From Pictodentalium vernedei (taxonomy: Eukaryota > Mollusca > Scaphopoda > Dentaliida > Dentaliidae), in contig CM062294.1 of the NCBI GenBank assembly GCA_031216915.1, positions 394,621,217 to 394,685,216 on the forward strand: a DNA stretch of 64,000 nt, in the 5' to 3' direction. The notes under the pieces are model-generated. The model saw nothing but the letters and a program-made list of their open reading frames with translations, made no database searches and was not told the DNA's origin. Both the position numbers and the translations under genes were made by a program. Shown here piece after piece: positions 1-10,080 of the stretch. Within the stretch, counting starts at the first letter, position 1, and each line of letters begins with the position of its first letter.

Positions 1-2323
1 TTCAGAAAGGAACATAAAGGGACAACAGCTATTGCTCACAACTTAAGAGGCTTTGATGGACAATTTATTTTAAGACACCTCATTGAAACTCGTACAACAA
101 CTCCTGATGTAATTATGAATGGGAACAAAATTCTTTCACTTAAAGCTTGTGGTATTAGACTTATAGATTCTTTAAATTTTCTTTCAATAAGATTAGCACA
201 ATTTCCTAAAACATTTGGCTTGACAGAATTAGCAAAAGGTTATTTCCCCCATTTAGCAATCACACAAGCTTATCAAAATTATATTGGTCCTTATTTAGAT
301 TCAACATTGTATATGCCAGATTCAATGTCATTAGATAGGGAAGATTTTATCAAGTGGTACAACCAAAAATTTACTTGTAATGCCAGATTTGATTTTCAAA
401 AAGAAATGGAGCTATACTGTAAATCAGATGTAGATATCTTGCGTAGGGGGTGTGGGGAATTCAGATAGAAATGTATAGAGAGTGATGGCATAGACCCCTT
501 GAGAGAAGTATTTACCTTAGCTGATGCATGTACAAAAGCTTGGAGAAAAAATTCACTTCCAGAAAACAAAATGGAAATCATTTCAGACATAGGTTACCCT
601 GCTAAAGTCAAATACTCCATTAAAGCCATTAGATTTTTGCAGACAGTTGCACAGGAATAAAACATATATATTCAACATGCGCTTAATGGTGGGGAGGTTA
701 AAATAGGGGGATATTATGTTGATGGGTTTCACAAAGACACAAACACAATCTTTGAATTTTAGGGATGTATGTGGCATGGGTGCATGACATGTTACAAAGA
801 CAACAGACATGGGAAAAATCCAATCAATTTGCTAAGTTACCAAACTCTATACAACAATACACAGGAATGCATACACCATTTAAAATCATTAGGGTATAAC
901 ATGAGAATAACATGGGAACATGAACTTGATCATTTTTGCGAACCAAATCCTGAAGTAAAATCAATACTAAATTCATTTTTTCCAAACATGGATCCTATTA
1001 AACCACGTGAAGCATTATTTGATGGGAGAACAAATGCCATTAAATTACATCATAAAATAGACCAAAACACAAACAATGAAATAAAATACATAGATATCTA
1101 TTTACTCTATCCTTATGTCAATAAACACAGAGAATATCCAGTAGGTCATCCAAATATACTCACAAAAGAAAACAAAGACATGAATAATATAAGACAGTAC
1201 AGGGGACTTATCAAATGTAAAGTTTTACCACCACAATCTCTACACATGTCAGTATTACCAATTCGTTGCAACAAGAAAATGGTTTTTACACTTTGCAATA
1301 CATGTGCAGAACAAGAATTAGACAAGTGTGAACATACACCAGATCAACGCAGTATTACAGGTACATGGACATCTGTTGAACTTTTTAAAGCATTGGGGAT
1401 GGGATACACATTACTTGACACTTATCAGATTTGGCGTTGGGAAGAATGGTCTTCAGAAATTTACAAACATTATGTGAACAAATATTTAAAAATGAAACAA
1501 GAAGCCAGTGGATATCCAGATTGGGTGAAAACAGAACCAGACAAAGATACATTTAAGAAAGACTATGCACAAATTGAAAACATACATTTGGAAAATATTG
1601 AAAAAAATCCAGGACAAAGATCATTTGCAAAAACCATGTTAAACTGTCTTTGTGGGAAGAGTGCACAAAACAAAATAAAAACTAAAACAGAATACATACA
1701 AGACTCATCAAAATATTTTGACTTGATACAAGATAAAGACATCATTATTAAAAATGTTGAATTGTTTGATAAATGTAATTTGGTCAATTACACAAAGTCT
1801 ACAGATGTTTATGAACCTCATAAATCAGCTAATGTTGCAGTTGCATCTTTTGTCACAGCTTATGCACGTTTGGAATTATATAAAGTAATAGGACGTTTGG
1901 GTAGACACAGACAGTTGTATTTACATCCATAACCCCTCACTTTGGAATCCACAAATTGTAAACAGTAGGTTAGGTCAATGGACAGATGAACATCCAGATG
2001 CAAAAATTATTGAATACATAGGATTAGGTCCAAAAAATTATGGTTACAAATACATTCAAGATGGTCAATTACACACTTTATGTAAAGTTAAAGGAATCAC
2101 ATTAGATTACAATACATCACAGAAACTCAATTTTGAATTCATGGTGGAATGTGTACAAGACAGACACAATTACAAAATGAACATTGAATACACACACAGA
2201 ATTAAACGTAACAAGAACAGACAAGTCACAAGTGAAAGACAAACCAAAACATTCAGATCTGTGTACACAAAACGTTTTGTAGTGGATAAATATGACACAA
2301 GACCTTATGGGTTTAAGGTATAA
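1..2323 (+). pseudogene. polB: Protein-primed family B DNA polymerase, decayed, 5' end outside the window (element 1)
   Basis: This is the replicative polymerase of a Polinton-type element, of the kind primed by a terminal protein. In frame 1, 'HNLRGFDGQF' (from 37) is the Exo II motif and 'YCKSDVDIL' (from 415) is Exo III. A motif A-like 'LLYPYVNK' follows near 1108, a motif B-like 'NCLCGKS' near 1643, and the palm DTDS motif C lies at 1904-1915. The frame is interrupted by in-frame stops at 466-468 (TAG), 658-660 (TAA) and 760-762 (TAG). It then shifts from frame 1 to frame 2 between about 1895 and 1904, probably with loss of some bases, and ends at the TAA at 2321-2323. The window starts inside the exonuclease domain, so the N-terminal part is not visible. 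The breaks make it non-functional. The family call is firm from the motif order and the downstream Polinton gene set. Confidence 0.93.
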
Positions 2324-2328
2324 AAATA
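2319..2328 (+). promoter_or_regulatory. TATA-box-like promoter of the BIR gene, overlapping the polymerase stop codon
   Basis: TATAAAAATA lies 45-54 bases upstream of the ATG at 2373. The TAA that ends the polymerase frame (2321-2323) is part of the box, so the two genes are packed without spacer. The same TATA-to-ATG distance recurs at 4712-4776. Confidence 0.55.
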
Positions 2329-2372
2329 CCCTTCAGATTTCTCATTTCAACTTTGAACACTGAACAGGCAAG

Positions 2373-2684
2373 ATGTCTCTACCACTTAATCCTATATACT
2401 TGTCAGAGTTAAGGAGACTTTCAAGTTTTAGTATGACTACAAATCCTATTTTAAAATCCAAGAAAGAAGAATTAGCTAAAGCTAGATTTTTCTATGTGGG
2501 AGATGGTAAAGTAAAATGTTTTGTATGTGGACAAGGTTTAATGAATTGGGAAGAAAAAGATATTCCTTTACAAGAACATGTTAAGTGGTCAGCAAATTGT
2601 CCTTACATTCAATTGAAAGAAATTGTCAATTATACAATCCACCAACATGTATGCAAACACCCCCAGATAAAATATTATCAGTGA
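2373..2684 (+). CDS. BIR-domain (IAP-like) protein
   Basis: A 103-residue frame with one baculoviral IAP repeat. From about residue 34 it reads 'AKARFFYVGDGKVKCFVCG', followed by a Trp, the 'D.P..EH' stretch and a spaced Cys, giving the C-x2-C...H-x6-C zinc ligand pattern of BIR domains. BIR proteins bind caspases or apoptotic adaptors, and viral versions (baculovirus and asfarvirus IAPs) block host cell death. It lies directly after the polymerase behind its own TATA box. The C-terminal part is probably frameshifted: a frame-2 stretch from about 2640 to 2780 ('MDYGFTLNQIF') looks like further coding sequence and runs into a palindromic insertion at 2783-2819. No RING domain is visible. An anti-apoptotic role is inferred from the domain only. 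Confidence 0.85.
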   Translation: MSLPLNPIYLSELRRLSSFSMTTNPILKSKKEELAKARFFYVGDGKVKCFVCGQGLMNWEEKDIPLQEHVKWSANCPYIQLKEIVNYTIHQHVCKHPQIKYYQ

Positions 2685-2774
2685 TGGACTATGGATTCAC
2701 TTTAAATCAAATATTTTCAACAATGAAAACATATGACAAGTGTCTAGATGATTTTCCAGATTCTAATTCTTTAT

Positions 2775-2826
2775 TTGCACTCATGGTACTAAATGATTAA
2801 GCGCATCATTTAGTACCATAATTGCA
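2775..2826. repeat. Small palindromic insertion with 5-bp flanking direct repeats
   Basis: A perfect inverted repeat (15-bp arms 2783-2797 and 2805-2819, loop TAAGCGC) sits between two copies of TTGCA (2775-2779 and 2822-2826). Coding-looking sequence on the left is in frame 2 and on the right in frame 1, so the insertion interrupts a former gene. It looks like a tiny fold-back insertion with target duplication. A terminator hairpin is the alternative. Confidence 0.55.
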
Positions 2827-3384
2827 AGACAAGCTGCACTTTCAAATAATTTCAAAACTAAGTTAGACAAAATGTTTACAGATAATGTAGAAAATGATTT
2901 TCCTGACTGTCCTGATGTACAAATACATGGTGTAATGTGGTACCTATGCACAAAATACATCAGAACAGACAAAAGAAACACCACTTTGATTTCAACCATG
3001 GAACCAGAAAGACGTACCATAGACAACAAGATTACACGTAAGGCATTATTATATGCATTTCAATTGATCACTCGTGGTTATCTAACAATAACAAAAGAGT
3101 TTATTCATAATCAATTGGAAAAAGATGAAATGTATGGGGAATTTTGTAATGCATTACAAATCATGAATGCTTTTTACAAAGATAATGTAGAAAATATTTG
3201 GACAAGAGTTGTGTGGGGTAATATAATTTATGATAAAGAAATCATTAATTACTTGTATAGACAATGTGTACCACAAATAGAGAGAAGAATAGATTCTTCA
3301 GAAACTTTATTTGAGTTAAAAGCTCCCTTAAAACGAATGCCTACTAAAAGACATGAAGAAGGTATGGAAACAGAAAGTATATAA
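2824..3384 (+). CDS. Unrecognised element-1 protein (ATG at 2872)
   Basis: A clean frame-1 reading frame with the first ATG at 2872 gives 170 residues. The frame is open back to the palindromic insertion at 2783-2819, so it may be the 3' part of the BIR gene or of a separate gene cut by that insertion. The protein is mixed alpha-helical in appearance, with a Cys/Trp-containing stretch ('HGVMWYLCTKY') and a basic C-terminus ('RMPTKRHEEGMETES'). There are no catalytic motifs, signal peptide or membrane segment. It lies between the BIR gene and the packaging ATPase. I do not recognise the family. Confidence 0.6.
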   Translation, partial: ARQAALSNNFKTKLDKMFTDNVENDFPDCPDVQIHGVMWYLCTKYIRTDKRNTTLISTMEPERRTIDNKITRKALLYAFQLITRGYLTITKEFIHNQLEKDEMYGEFCNALQIMNAFYKDNVENIWTRVVWGNIIYDKEIINYLYRQCVPQIERRIDSSETLFELKAPLKRMPTKRHEEGMETESI

Positions 3385-3419
3385 GTTAGTGACAGAAAAC
3401 CTTTCACAAAAATACAATT

Positions 3420-4002
3420 ATGGTATCAAGTGAATGTTTATTGTTTCAACACCCTTGTAATATCTTTATTTCGGGAACCTAGTGGTTCAGGAAAAACAGA
3501 ATTTGTCAAAAAGCTTATTGATATGAAACATGACTTATTTCAAATTCCCCCACAAAAAATCACTTGGTGTTATAAAGAATGGCAAAATACATATACTTTA
3601 CTTAAAGAAAGTGAAGATATTAAATTCATAGAAGGTATCCCTGATGATGAATATGAAATTGCCAGTGGTGTCACTATTCCACATCTTGTAGTTTTTGTTG
3701 ATATGTTAGGAGATGAAGATGAAGAAAAAATTAAATTATGGTTCACACGAAAAGGACATCATAGAGATGCAAGTGTCATTTACATTACACAAAATATGTT
3801 TCAACAATCTAAATCTAGTCGTACCATAAGTTTAAATGCACATTATATGATTTTATTTAAAAATACCAGAGATAAAGGACAAATTAAAGTATTGTCAAAT
3901 CAAGTTCAATTACCACATTTAAATGCATGTTATCAAGATGCAACAAGTATTGATCATGGTTATTCAAGAAACAAGTCCATTTGCAAGACAAAAATTTCTT
4001 AA
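3420..4002 (+). pseudogene. FtsK/HerA-type (A32-like) genome-packaging ATPase
   Basis: This ATPase would pump the element's DNA into a capsid. The probable start is the ATG at 3420. A frameshift at about 3474-3482, just before the P-loop, moves the frame to frame 1. 'SGSGKTE' is the Walker A motif (about 3482-3502) and a hydrophobic run ending 'VFVDMLGDE' is Walker B (about 3689-3718). A conserved C-terminal block with 'ITQNMF' and 'HYMILFKN' follows, as in Polinton packaging ATPases. The C-terminus runs out of frame near 3955, where the next reading frame begins. Gene order polymerase, BIR, ATPase, capsid genes fits a Polinton-type virus. Confidence 0.88.
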
Positions 4003-4162
4003 GAAAGGTTTTAAGAAAATTCTAAAATGGTTTACATTAGCAAGTAGAATCATACTTAATAAGAAAATTAAATTGCCAAAACAAACTTTAACCTATATGG
4101 ATGAACATAAAAAAGATCTTGAACAACTTGCAAATCCGAGAGTAGATCTTGCAACAAAATGA
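3956..4162 (+). CDS. Small basic element-1 protein overlapping the ATPase end
   Basis: A frame-2 reading frame starting at the ATG at 3956 ('MVIQETSPFARQKFLKK') overlaps the 3' end of the ATPase in another frame. It is rich in Lys (many K-x2-K patterns) and ends at 4162. A Gly-rich tail ('GGGGFFGG') can be read just downstream in another frame, typical of small Polinton virion proteins, so the gene is probably frameshifted at its end. No catalytic motif. Function unknown; a minor virion protein is possible. Confidence 0.45.
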   Translation: MVIQETSPFARQKFLKKGFKKILKWFTLASRIILNKKIKLPKQTLTYMDEHKKDLEQLANPRVDLATK

Positions 4163-4280
4163 AACATTATTTTAAAACCAGGAGGTGGTGGATTTTTTGG
4201 TGGTGTTATCATTCGTAATTTAATTTGATGGGATGGTCATAAGACAAGTAGATCATTCTATTCACCATTAAAAAAAAACA

Positions 4281-4634
4281 AAGAGTAAGAAACAAAAGTC
4301 ACCTAAAAGGAAATGAAAATCCCCTAAGAAAAGATCAAATAATTCATAAAGTTCTAGAGAGATAAAAAATCAACGAAGGGTAGGACCTAAATACATGTAC
4401 ACAAATTTTGAAATTGCACCTCATATATCTCCATCTACAAAGCATACAAAAACAAAAGCATTATTTGTGAAAAATCTTCAAAAACAAAGAAAAGTATCAA
4501 CACTTAAGTTAACATGTGTAGTGTCAATAACAAAAGATGGTGTCAAAAATCATGAACCAATGTATTCTCTACAGAATACAGAACATATACCATTAAAAGA
4601 AAAGATTCCCACAATGGCATATTTACAGCTTTAA
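4281..4634 (+). pseudogene. Lys/Ser/Pro-rich basic protein with a conserved C-terminal part
   Basis: Frame 3 runs from a strongly basic stretch ('KSKKQKSPKRK', then 'KSPKKRSNN') broken by TGA at 4314-4316 and TAA at 4347-4349, into an open stretch from the ATG at 4395 to 4634. The KSP-type repeats look like a DNA-condensing or nuclear-targeted virion protein. The C-terminal part ('KALFVKNLQKQRKVS') is ordered-looking and I cannot name it. The gene sits between the ATPase and the next TATA box. It is broken by at least the two stops. Confidence 0.45.
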
Positions 4635-4711
4635 ATACACCTAAACCTGTTAAAGGGATAAGGTCTTACTTTAAGTGAAATAAATAAAATAAAGTTTGGT
4701 CTTTGCACATG

Positions 4712-4724
4712 TATATATAAATAG
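4712..4724 (+). promoter_or_regulatory. TATA-box-like promoter
   Basis: TATATATAAATAG lies 52-64 bases before the ATG at 4776, matching the spacing of the TATA box before the BIR gene. Confidence 0.55.
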
Positions 4725-4775
4725 CATTACATTTTTTATTTGTTTCATTTAATCATTAGATTCTATAAGAGCAAG

Positions 4776-5150
4776 ATGGTGAGACAAAATAAGAAACAAA
4801 AAATTCCTTTAGTTAAAAAATATGGTGGTATGTTAATAGGTTTAAGTCAAACTCCTCCAGCATTTCAAAAACAAATTATGAAAAATGCACCTAAAGAATT
4901 AATTAATTGTGTGTCAGAATGCTGTCCTAATCTTTTAAAAGGCAACATACATCTAACAAAAAATGAAGAAACAAAAATTACATCCAAAGCGTCAACAACT
5001 ACGAGCACTCGCTAGTAAATCAATAACTTTTAAAAAGAAAAAAAACAAATTTTAAATCAAAAAGGTGGTTTTTTACCATTACTTGGTTTACTTGGACCTG
5101 CTATAGGAGTTGCAACAAATCTTGCAAATAAATTAGTGAGTAAAATATGA
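4776..5150 (+). pseudogene. Conserved small Polinton virion-type protein with a Gly/hydrophobic tail
   Basis: It starts at the ATG at 4776 behind a TATA box and opens 'MVRQNKKQKIPLVKKYGG'. The mid-part has the 'MKNAPKELINCV' and 'NLLKGN' stretches I recognise from a small protein found in many animal Polinton-type elements. After a frameshift near 5000-5040 the characteristic tail 'QKGGFLPLLG', Gly-rich and hydrophobic, can be read up to the TGA at 5148-5150. This TGA overlaps the next ATG (ATGA, 5147-5150), an operon-like stop/start overlap. Such tails suggest membrane contact or capsid interior. Exact function unknown. Confidence 0.6.
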
Positions 5151-5908
5151 AAAAGATGGCTATTGTACCTTATCAAATGTTAGAAGATATGCAACGTTTT
5201 AGAAATGAAAAAGCTCAATGTCCTAGATTATCCCCAAATCCTCAAATTACAAATACAGGACAACTTCAAAATAATTTATCATCTGTGTTAGAAAATTCAG
5301 AGTTGTCCGAGAGTGAGAAAGAACAATAGTATGGGGAAACTTTACAAAAATTTCAAATGTCACATAAGAAGGCATTACAACCAACATTGGTTCCATTGCC
5401 TGAGTCAGGAGAAAAATCATTATTTTTACGAGATCGTATTATAGAAAGTGTCCCTGTTACAATGAGACGTAAAGCAACTTCATTATTATCTGCTTTATCA
5501 TCTCATCCACACATGAGTTGGGATGATCAGGGTGTATTAAGTTACGATGGAGGAGTCATAAAAGGTTCAAATATCATAGATTTAGTTAATGATGTTCTTA
5601 GACACCGTAAAGGTTTTAAACCGAGTGGATGAGAAATGTTTAGTCGTGGATTAAAAGATATAAATATCCCTCAAGATTTTGTTGGAAATCATGAACGTTG
5701 GTTATCAATGAATAGACAACATATACCCAAACCCAGTAAATATCAGAGTTCTCCAGAAGATAGTTGGTCTGAAACTCCCCAATCATCCCCTCCAAAACGT
5801 AAAATTCGTTGAGGTCATGGAATGCAGTGAGGTGAAGACACACCAAAGTCAGCACTAAAGCGTAAATTGACAAAACGTAGATTATCTGAAAAATGGGAGG
5901 CTTATTGA
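5147..5908 (+). pseudogene. Conserved Polinton protein of unknown function, interrupted by stops
   Basis: One frame (frame 2) runs from the ATG at 5147 to the TGA at 5906-5908. It opens 'MKKMAIVPYQMLEDM', has a Ser/Glu-rich linker, a block around 'VTMRRKATSLLSAL' and a stretch 'SNIIDLVNDVLRHRKGF' that I recognise from a protein widespread next to Polinton integrases. It is cut by in-frame TAG at 5327-5329, TGA at 5630-5632, and two more TGA codons near 5810 and 5828. The end overlaps the integrase ATG at 5893. The C-terminal region is Pro/Ser-rich and basic. Probably a virion or DNA-associated structural protein. The function is not known to me. Confidence 0.65.
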
Positions 5909-6193
5909 ATGATTTATTAACTGAAATATATTACAATACAAAACATCCTGCTGGTTATGGAGGTATAAAAAAAATTGTACAAAGCAGCTCATAGTAAAGA
6001 TAATTCCATCACACTTGATCAAGTGAAAAAATGGTTGAAAGGAGAAAGAACTTATACTTTACGTAAACCCATCTGTAAAAAGTTTTCAAGACAAAAGACT
6101 ATAGTGGGTGGTATTGATCATCAATGGCTAATTGATTTAGCAGACTTACAAAGTTTACAATCTTACAATGACCAATTTCGTTATTTAGTTTGT
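5893..6193 (+). pseudogene. Retroviral-type integrase, N-terminal part (split by a LINE)
   Basis: Integrase of the Polinton/retrovirus (rve) family, which inserts the element into host DNA. It starts at the ATG at 5893. A frameshift in an A8 run (about 5967-5974) moves the frame from 1 to 2. The N-terminal region contains 'KKWLKGERTYTLRKP', followed by 'GGIDHQWLIDL', where the catalytic core begins and the first Asp of the DDE triad lies. The sequence is cut at 6193 by a LINE insertion flanked by the 7-bp duplication AGTTTGT. The remainder resumes at 9275. Confidence 0.88.
6187..6193. repeat. Target-site duplication of the LINE (left copy)
   Basis: AGTTTGT at 6187-6193 is repeated exactly at 9275-9281, directly flanking the LINE. 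Both copies lie inside integrase coding sequence. Confidence 0.8.
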
Positions 6194-6362
6194 AATAACA
6201 CTTTGGCCAGCCGCTGATTTGTCATGGTTCTCGGACGAGAAGGCCATGGTTACCCCTGTACTCCCAACTGCCTCCCTATTCCCACCCTTCTCCTCTCCTC
6301 CCAACACTCGGAGACGAACTGCCTGATGATATCCCTTGTCCCATTCTTCCCAATCTCTCCAA

Positions 6363-6671
6363 TTAGCATATTAACCCTCTCCTTTGAGTCTCCCCTAACC
6401 ACATGTCCTTCATTCTCCCATTGCACTTCCCCATTATACTCCCAGTGAATCTCATTCTTTTAGACTGATACTTTGGGCATTCCAGAAGAAAGTGTTCCAG
6501 GGTCTCCACCATGTCCAAGTTACACATCTGGCACTCCCTTTCACCGTCTTTCCCAATTTTTCCCCGCAGCTCCAGGGATCGCAACCTCAGCTTGAACAAC
6601 AGTGACCCCCCAAAGGTGCTATCAAGGTACTCTTCAAAACCTGGCTTCTCTTTCTCACGCAGGCCACCCAA
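6363..6671 (-). pseudogene. LINE C-terminal Cys/His domain
   Basis: A minus frame with 'CQMCNLDMVETLEHFLLECP', a C-x2-C...H...C arrangement typical of the C-terminal nucleic-acid-binding knuckle of many LINEs. It is out of frame with the reverse transcriptase just upstream (about 6671-6696), so at least one more frame break separates them. The same segment is the main content of the truncated copy at 36102-36440. Confidence 0.75.
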
Positions 6672-6695
6672 AGACCTCTTTGATTTGACCCCCTC

Positions 6696-8424
6696 TCACC
6701 AATTACGGTTACAATCCTCCATGACCCTTTCTCTGACGATTTTTTTACCCTGGTTTGCCCCAACGTCCAGGTCCGAGATCTCCAATGAGTAGTTCTCTAC
6801 TAGCTCCCTCACCTGGACCATCCACCCCGTTTTGATATTTGAGTTGAAAATTCTCAGGAACATTACTTTACACCATCGGCTGTCGGGGAGATTTACCAGA
6901 TAATTAAGATAACCGAGCTTCAACAGGTCTATCCTGTTCTTGATCCTCATCCACCCAAGCTCACCCCTGATTGCTTCTAGTGCTGCGGCATTACTCGACC
7001 CCGTTATCCATCGGCCTGCACCATTCTGCAGGATTTCCAAGCTCTTTACGGCCGTCTGGTTTAGGGGTACCACTTCTGTACCGTATGTTATACTTGGCAG
7101 CCCCACCATTTCCCAAATGGTTTTCCCCACGAAAACCTTATTGAAACTGTTTCTCCCTATAAGTATCATTTGGTTGAGGATTTGCTTCCCCTTCAGAATC
7201 AATTTATTTGTGTGGTTCCAGTAGATGCCTCTTCCTGTAATGTTTATATTTACCCCCAAATACTCGTAATCACCTGTCTCTCCCACACTGAGAAGTTTGT
7301 TGCACCCATCCGGAATGCAGAACTCACCCACTCTCCACCTTCGAGCGGGGTCCACTTTGCGGCCCACAGGTATAACTTTGCTCTTGCTTTCATTAAGTTC
7401 GAGTCTCCATTTGCTCCCATATTTCTCAACAATTCCCAACATTTTCGTTAGCCCCTCTTTGCTTTCTGACACTAGAACCATGTCGTCTGCAAAAAATAGC
7501 CCTGGGATCTTCAAGTCCCCAACTGCTACCCCCTCCTCGCTATGCAGGAGTTCATCTCCTAAACCTTTGATGTACAATGCAAACAGAATTGGCGAAAGGA
7601 TACACCCCTGTTTTAGGCCTATCTCCATATGCACACATTTCGTTGTAATGTTTCCCAGGCTAAGTTCACTCTGTACATCTTTATATAATGCATTCATAAT
7701 TCCAACAAACTCGCCTCCTAAGCCCATAGCCTCCAGCTTGCACGCACATAGCTTCCCTCCATACTCTATCGTATGCCTTTTTGATATCCAAAAAGGCCAT
7801 AAACATCTTTTTCTTTTTTGCTTTCGCGAATTCTATCATTTGGGATAGTGTGAAAAGATGGTCAGTAACTCTCCTTCCCTTCCTGAAGCCATTCTGGATT
7901 TCTCCAAAAAACCCCTTCTCCTCAATCACCTCCTCTAGTCTCCCATACAGGACTTTACAGAAAACCTTTCCAATGTTGCTACTGACAGAGATCCCTCGAT
8001 AGTTATCCAAAACGTCTTTTTCCCCCTTTTTGTGAATAAATGTCACTTTACTTTCTCTCCACTCCTTTAGGACCTCTTGATTTTCTATGGCTAGATTGAA
8101 TAGGGCAGTTAGGCTTTCCACGAGTTCCTCTCCCCCTTTTTTGATAAACTCGTTAGGAATTTCATCCACTCCTCCCGCTTTTCCATCCCTTAATTTTGAT
8201 ATCACCTTTTGCACCTCCTCCATTTTAATTTCGCTGTGCACGAAGCTCGATAGGCTTTCCTCGACCTGATTCAGACACTCTGGTGGGCTCCCCATGCCCC
8301 ATTGCTTATCGTTTACCTTTTCCCAGTGCTTGACTAGTTCTGATGCGACTTGATCTTGCTCATCTGTAACTCTTCCATCTACTTTAATACTCTGTGGGTT
8401 ACTTCCTTTGTTACGTTTATTCAC
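6696..8424 (-). pseudogene. LINE reverse transcriptase, frameshifted
   Basis: Two overlapping minus frames (8424 to 7681 and 7727 to 6696) together cover a reverse transcriptase. In order they show 'DGKAGGVDEIPNEF', 'NGFRKGRRVTDH', 'FLDIKKAYDRVW' (palm motif A), 'LKQGCILSPILF' and 'FADDMVLV' (catalytic YADD-type box), then a thumb region ('YLGVNI'). The frame change lies at about 7681-7727. It copies LINE RNA at the nicked target. The frameshift makes this copy inactive as it stands. Confidence 0.92.
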
Positions 8425-8451
8425 CCATTTCCAAAATACGTTCGAACTCGA

Positions 8452-8468
8452 CCCCCCCCCCCCCCCCC
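8452..8468. repeat. C17 homopolymer inside the LINE
   Basis: A run of 17 C between the endonuclease and reverse transcriptase parts; the coding frame changes across it. It is one of many long G/C runs in the window. Confidence 0.9.
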
Positions 8469-8501
8469 TGTCGTTCTTATCATCCTAATAAGACTGCTAT
8501 T

Positions 8502-9274
8502 TCATACTCTCCGATTATCGTCTTTAATCTTATTTACTTTATTTCGTGCTTGGTGGTATTCTTCCTTAGCAACTGTGGCCTTATTGCTTTCCGCCCCCTT
8601 AAGTTTTCTACTTCTTCTGTATGCAGCACATTTAGCTTTTATTCCCTTTATGGCCCTTTTGAGTTCTTCGTTCACTCTGTACCCAAATTCCCGTGTTGGC
8701 ACCTTGACCTTTCCTACACTTTCCTTTCCTGCCTCCACCAGGCTCGCAACTATGACGTCGGCCATCTTCCGGACACAGCCCCTCTTGGGTACAGTTGCAA
8801 GCTTTGGTTTCAATTTTTCATTGAACTTCGCCCAGTCAGCATCTTTTTTGAGTTCCCAAATCTCCTTAGAGCTTCCTTTGCTTTTTTCTAGAATTTTGGC
8901 CCTGATCGTCACTGTAATCAAGTTGTGATCACTATCCACCTCCATTTTATCCTCATCATCCACTTCTACCCCTATCACCTCCCTCCATAAATTAATATCT
9001 GTGAGGATGTAGTTGATTATTGATTTTCTGTCATTCCTCTCCCAGGTCCATTTCCCCTTACACCTCGTGTCCCTGTTCAGAATCTTCAGACCGAGCTCGT
9101 TTGTGAAGTTCAACAGCTTCTTTCCATTCCTGTTGACTTTCTTGTCCCCATCCTCTATGCCTTCTTCCTTATCACCTATGTGTCCATTAAAGTCGCCCAT
9201 CAGAATTATACCGAGCCCCCTGTTTTCTAGTTCAGTGATATTGGACCTTAGTGTTGAGTATATCGAGTCATTCC
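8502..9274 (-). pseudogene. LINE apurinic-type endonuclease domain, truncated
   Basis: The minus frame contains 'MGDFNGHIG' (GDFN motif) near 9170-9200 and 'SDHNLITV' (catalytic SDH motif) about 90 residues later, the two signatures of exonuclease-endonuclease-phosphatase domains that nick target DNA for LINE integration. The frame is open upstream of the ATG at 9200 towards the 5' truncation at 9274. It continues as a Lys-rich linker and is lost at a C17 run (8452-8468; G on the coding strand), where the frame probably slips before the reverse transcriptase. Confidence 0.85.
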
Positions 9275-10073
9275 AGTTTGTGTTATTGATGTATTTTCAA
9301 AAATGCATGGGTAATACCCATTCACAATAAATCAGGAGAGACATTAACAAAATCTTTTCAGAGTATTTTGAAAACTTCTGGACGTAAACCATTATCATTA
9401 CAATCTGATAGAGGTTCTGAATTTAAAAATAAAGATGTACAAATTTTTTCAAAGAAACAAAACATTCATTTCTTCACAACAGAAAATCCTGAAACCAAAG
9501 CTAGTATTGTTGAACGTTTTCAACGCACATTGAAAACACGAATGTGGAAATATTTTACACACAAACGTACATAAAGATACAGTGATGTGTTGGAAAATTT
9601 ATTTGATGGATATAATCATAGTTTCTAATGAAGTATTCAGAGAACTCCTGCTTCAGTATCATTAGAAAATGAAGTAGAAGTTTTGCAACATTTGTATGGT
9701 AAAAAATCTAAAAAGAAAAAAAATACAATTTAAAGTTGGTGATATAGTACATATTAATAAAACCAAACGTACATTTGAAAAAGGGTATTTACCAAATTGG
9801 ACAAAAGAGTTATTTAAATTTAAAATTACTCATGTAAAACATACAATACCACCCACTTATAAACTTGAAGATATGGGTGATGAAAATATACAAGGGACAT
9901 TTTATCCACAAGAAATTCAAAGTATAAAAGATGATAAAAAATATATAAATGAATCAATTCTTAATAGATGGTCAAGACGTGTGGGAAAGAAAATTATTAA
10001 AGAACTTAAAGTACATTGGGAAGGTCATCCAAAGAAATTTCATAGTTGGATAGCAGAATCAGATTTGATATAA
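9275..10073 (+). pseudogene. Retroviral-type integrase, C-terminal part with chromodomain-like end
   Basis: This continues the integrase after the LINE. The DDE core follows with 'SLQSDRGSEFKNKDV' (second Asp, in 'SDRGSEF', near 9400) and 'ETKASIVERFQRTLK' (catalytic Glu near 9515). The C-terminal part has an SH3-like stretch ('FKVGDIVHINK') and ends with 'VHWEGHPKKFHSWIAES', a chromodomain-like tail seen in Polinton integrases. Breaks: a one-base frame change near 9290-9300, TAA at 9572-9574, adjacent TAA/TGA near 9628-9633, and a frameshift at an A-rich run near 9700-9730. The gene is non-functional even without the LINE. Confidence 0.9.
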
Positions 10074-10080
10074 AAAGAAT

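Larger units (their letters stand above)
6194..9274 (-). mobile_element. 5'-truncated non-LTR retrotransposon (LINE) with apurinic-type endonuclease and reverse transcriptase
   Basis: A minus-strand insertion of 3081 bases inside the element-1 integrase. Its 3' end (left side) is a short 'gctggccaaagtg' plus TTATT tail. The right side begins within the endonuclease, so the 5' part is missing. The order endonuclease, reverse transcriptase, C-terminal Cys/His motif is that of LINEs with an AP-type endonuclease. I do not assign a clade. It is GC-richer than the surrounding element, a clear sign of later arrival. A second, shorter copy of the same family lies at 36102-36440 in element 2 and looks nearly identical over the shared 3' region, which argues for recent activity. 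Confidence 0.92.

Noticed and set aside
466..762. TAG/TAA codons in the element-1 polymerase as sense codons of a variant genetic code
   Set aside because: The same gene also has a frameshift, other genes end normally with these codons, and TGA, TAA and TAG all occur as interruptions. Pseudogene decay explains this better.
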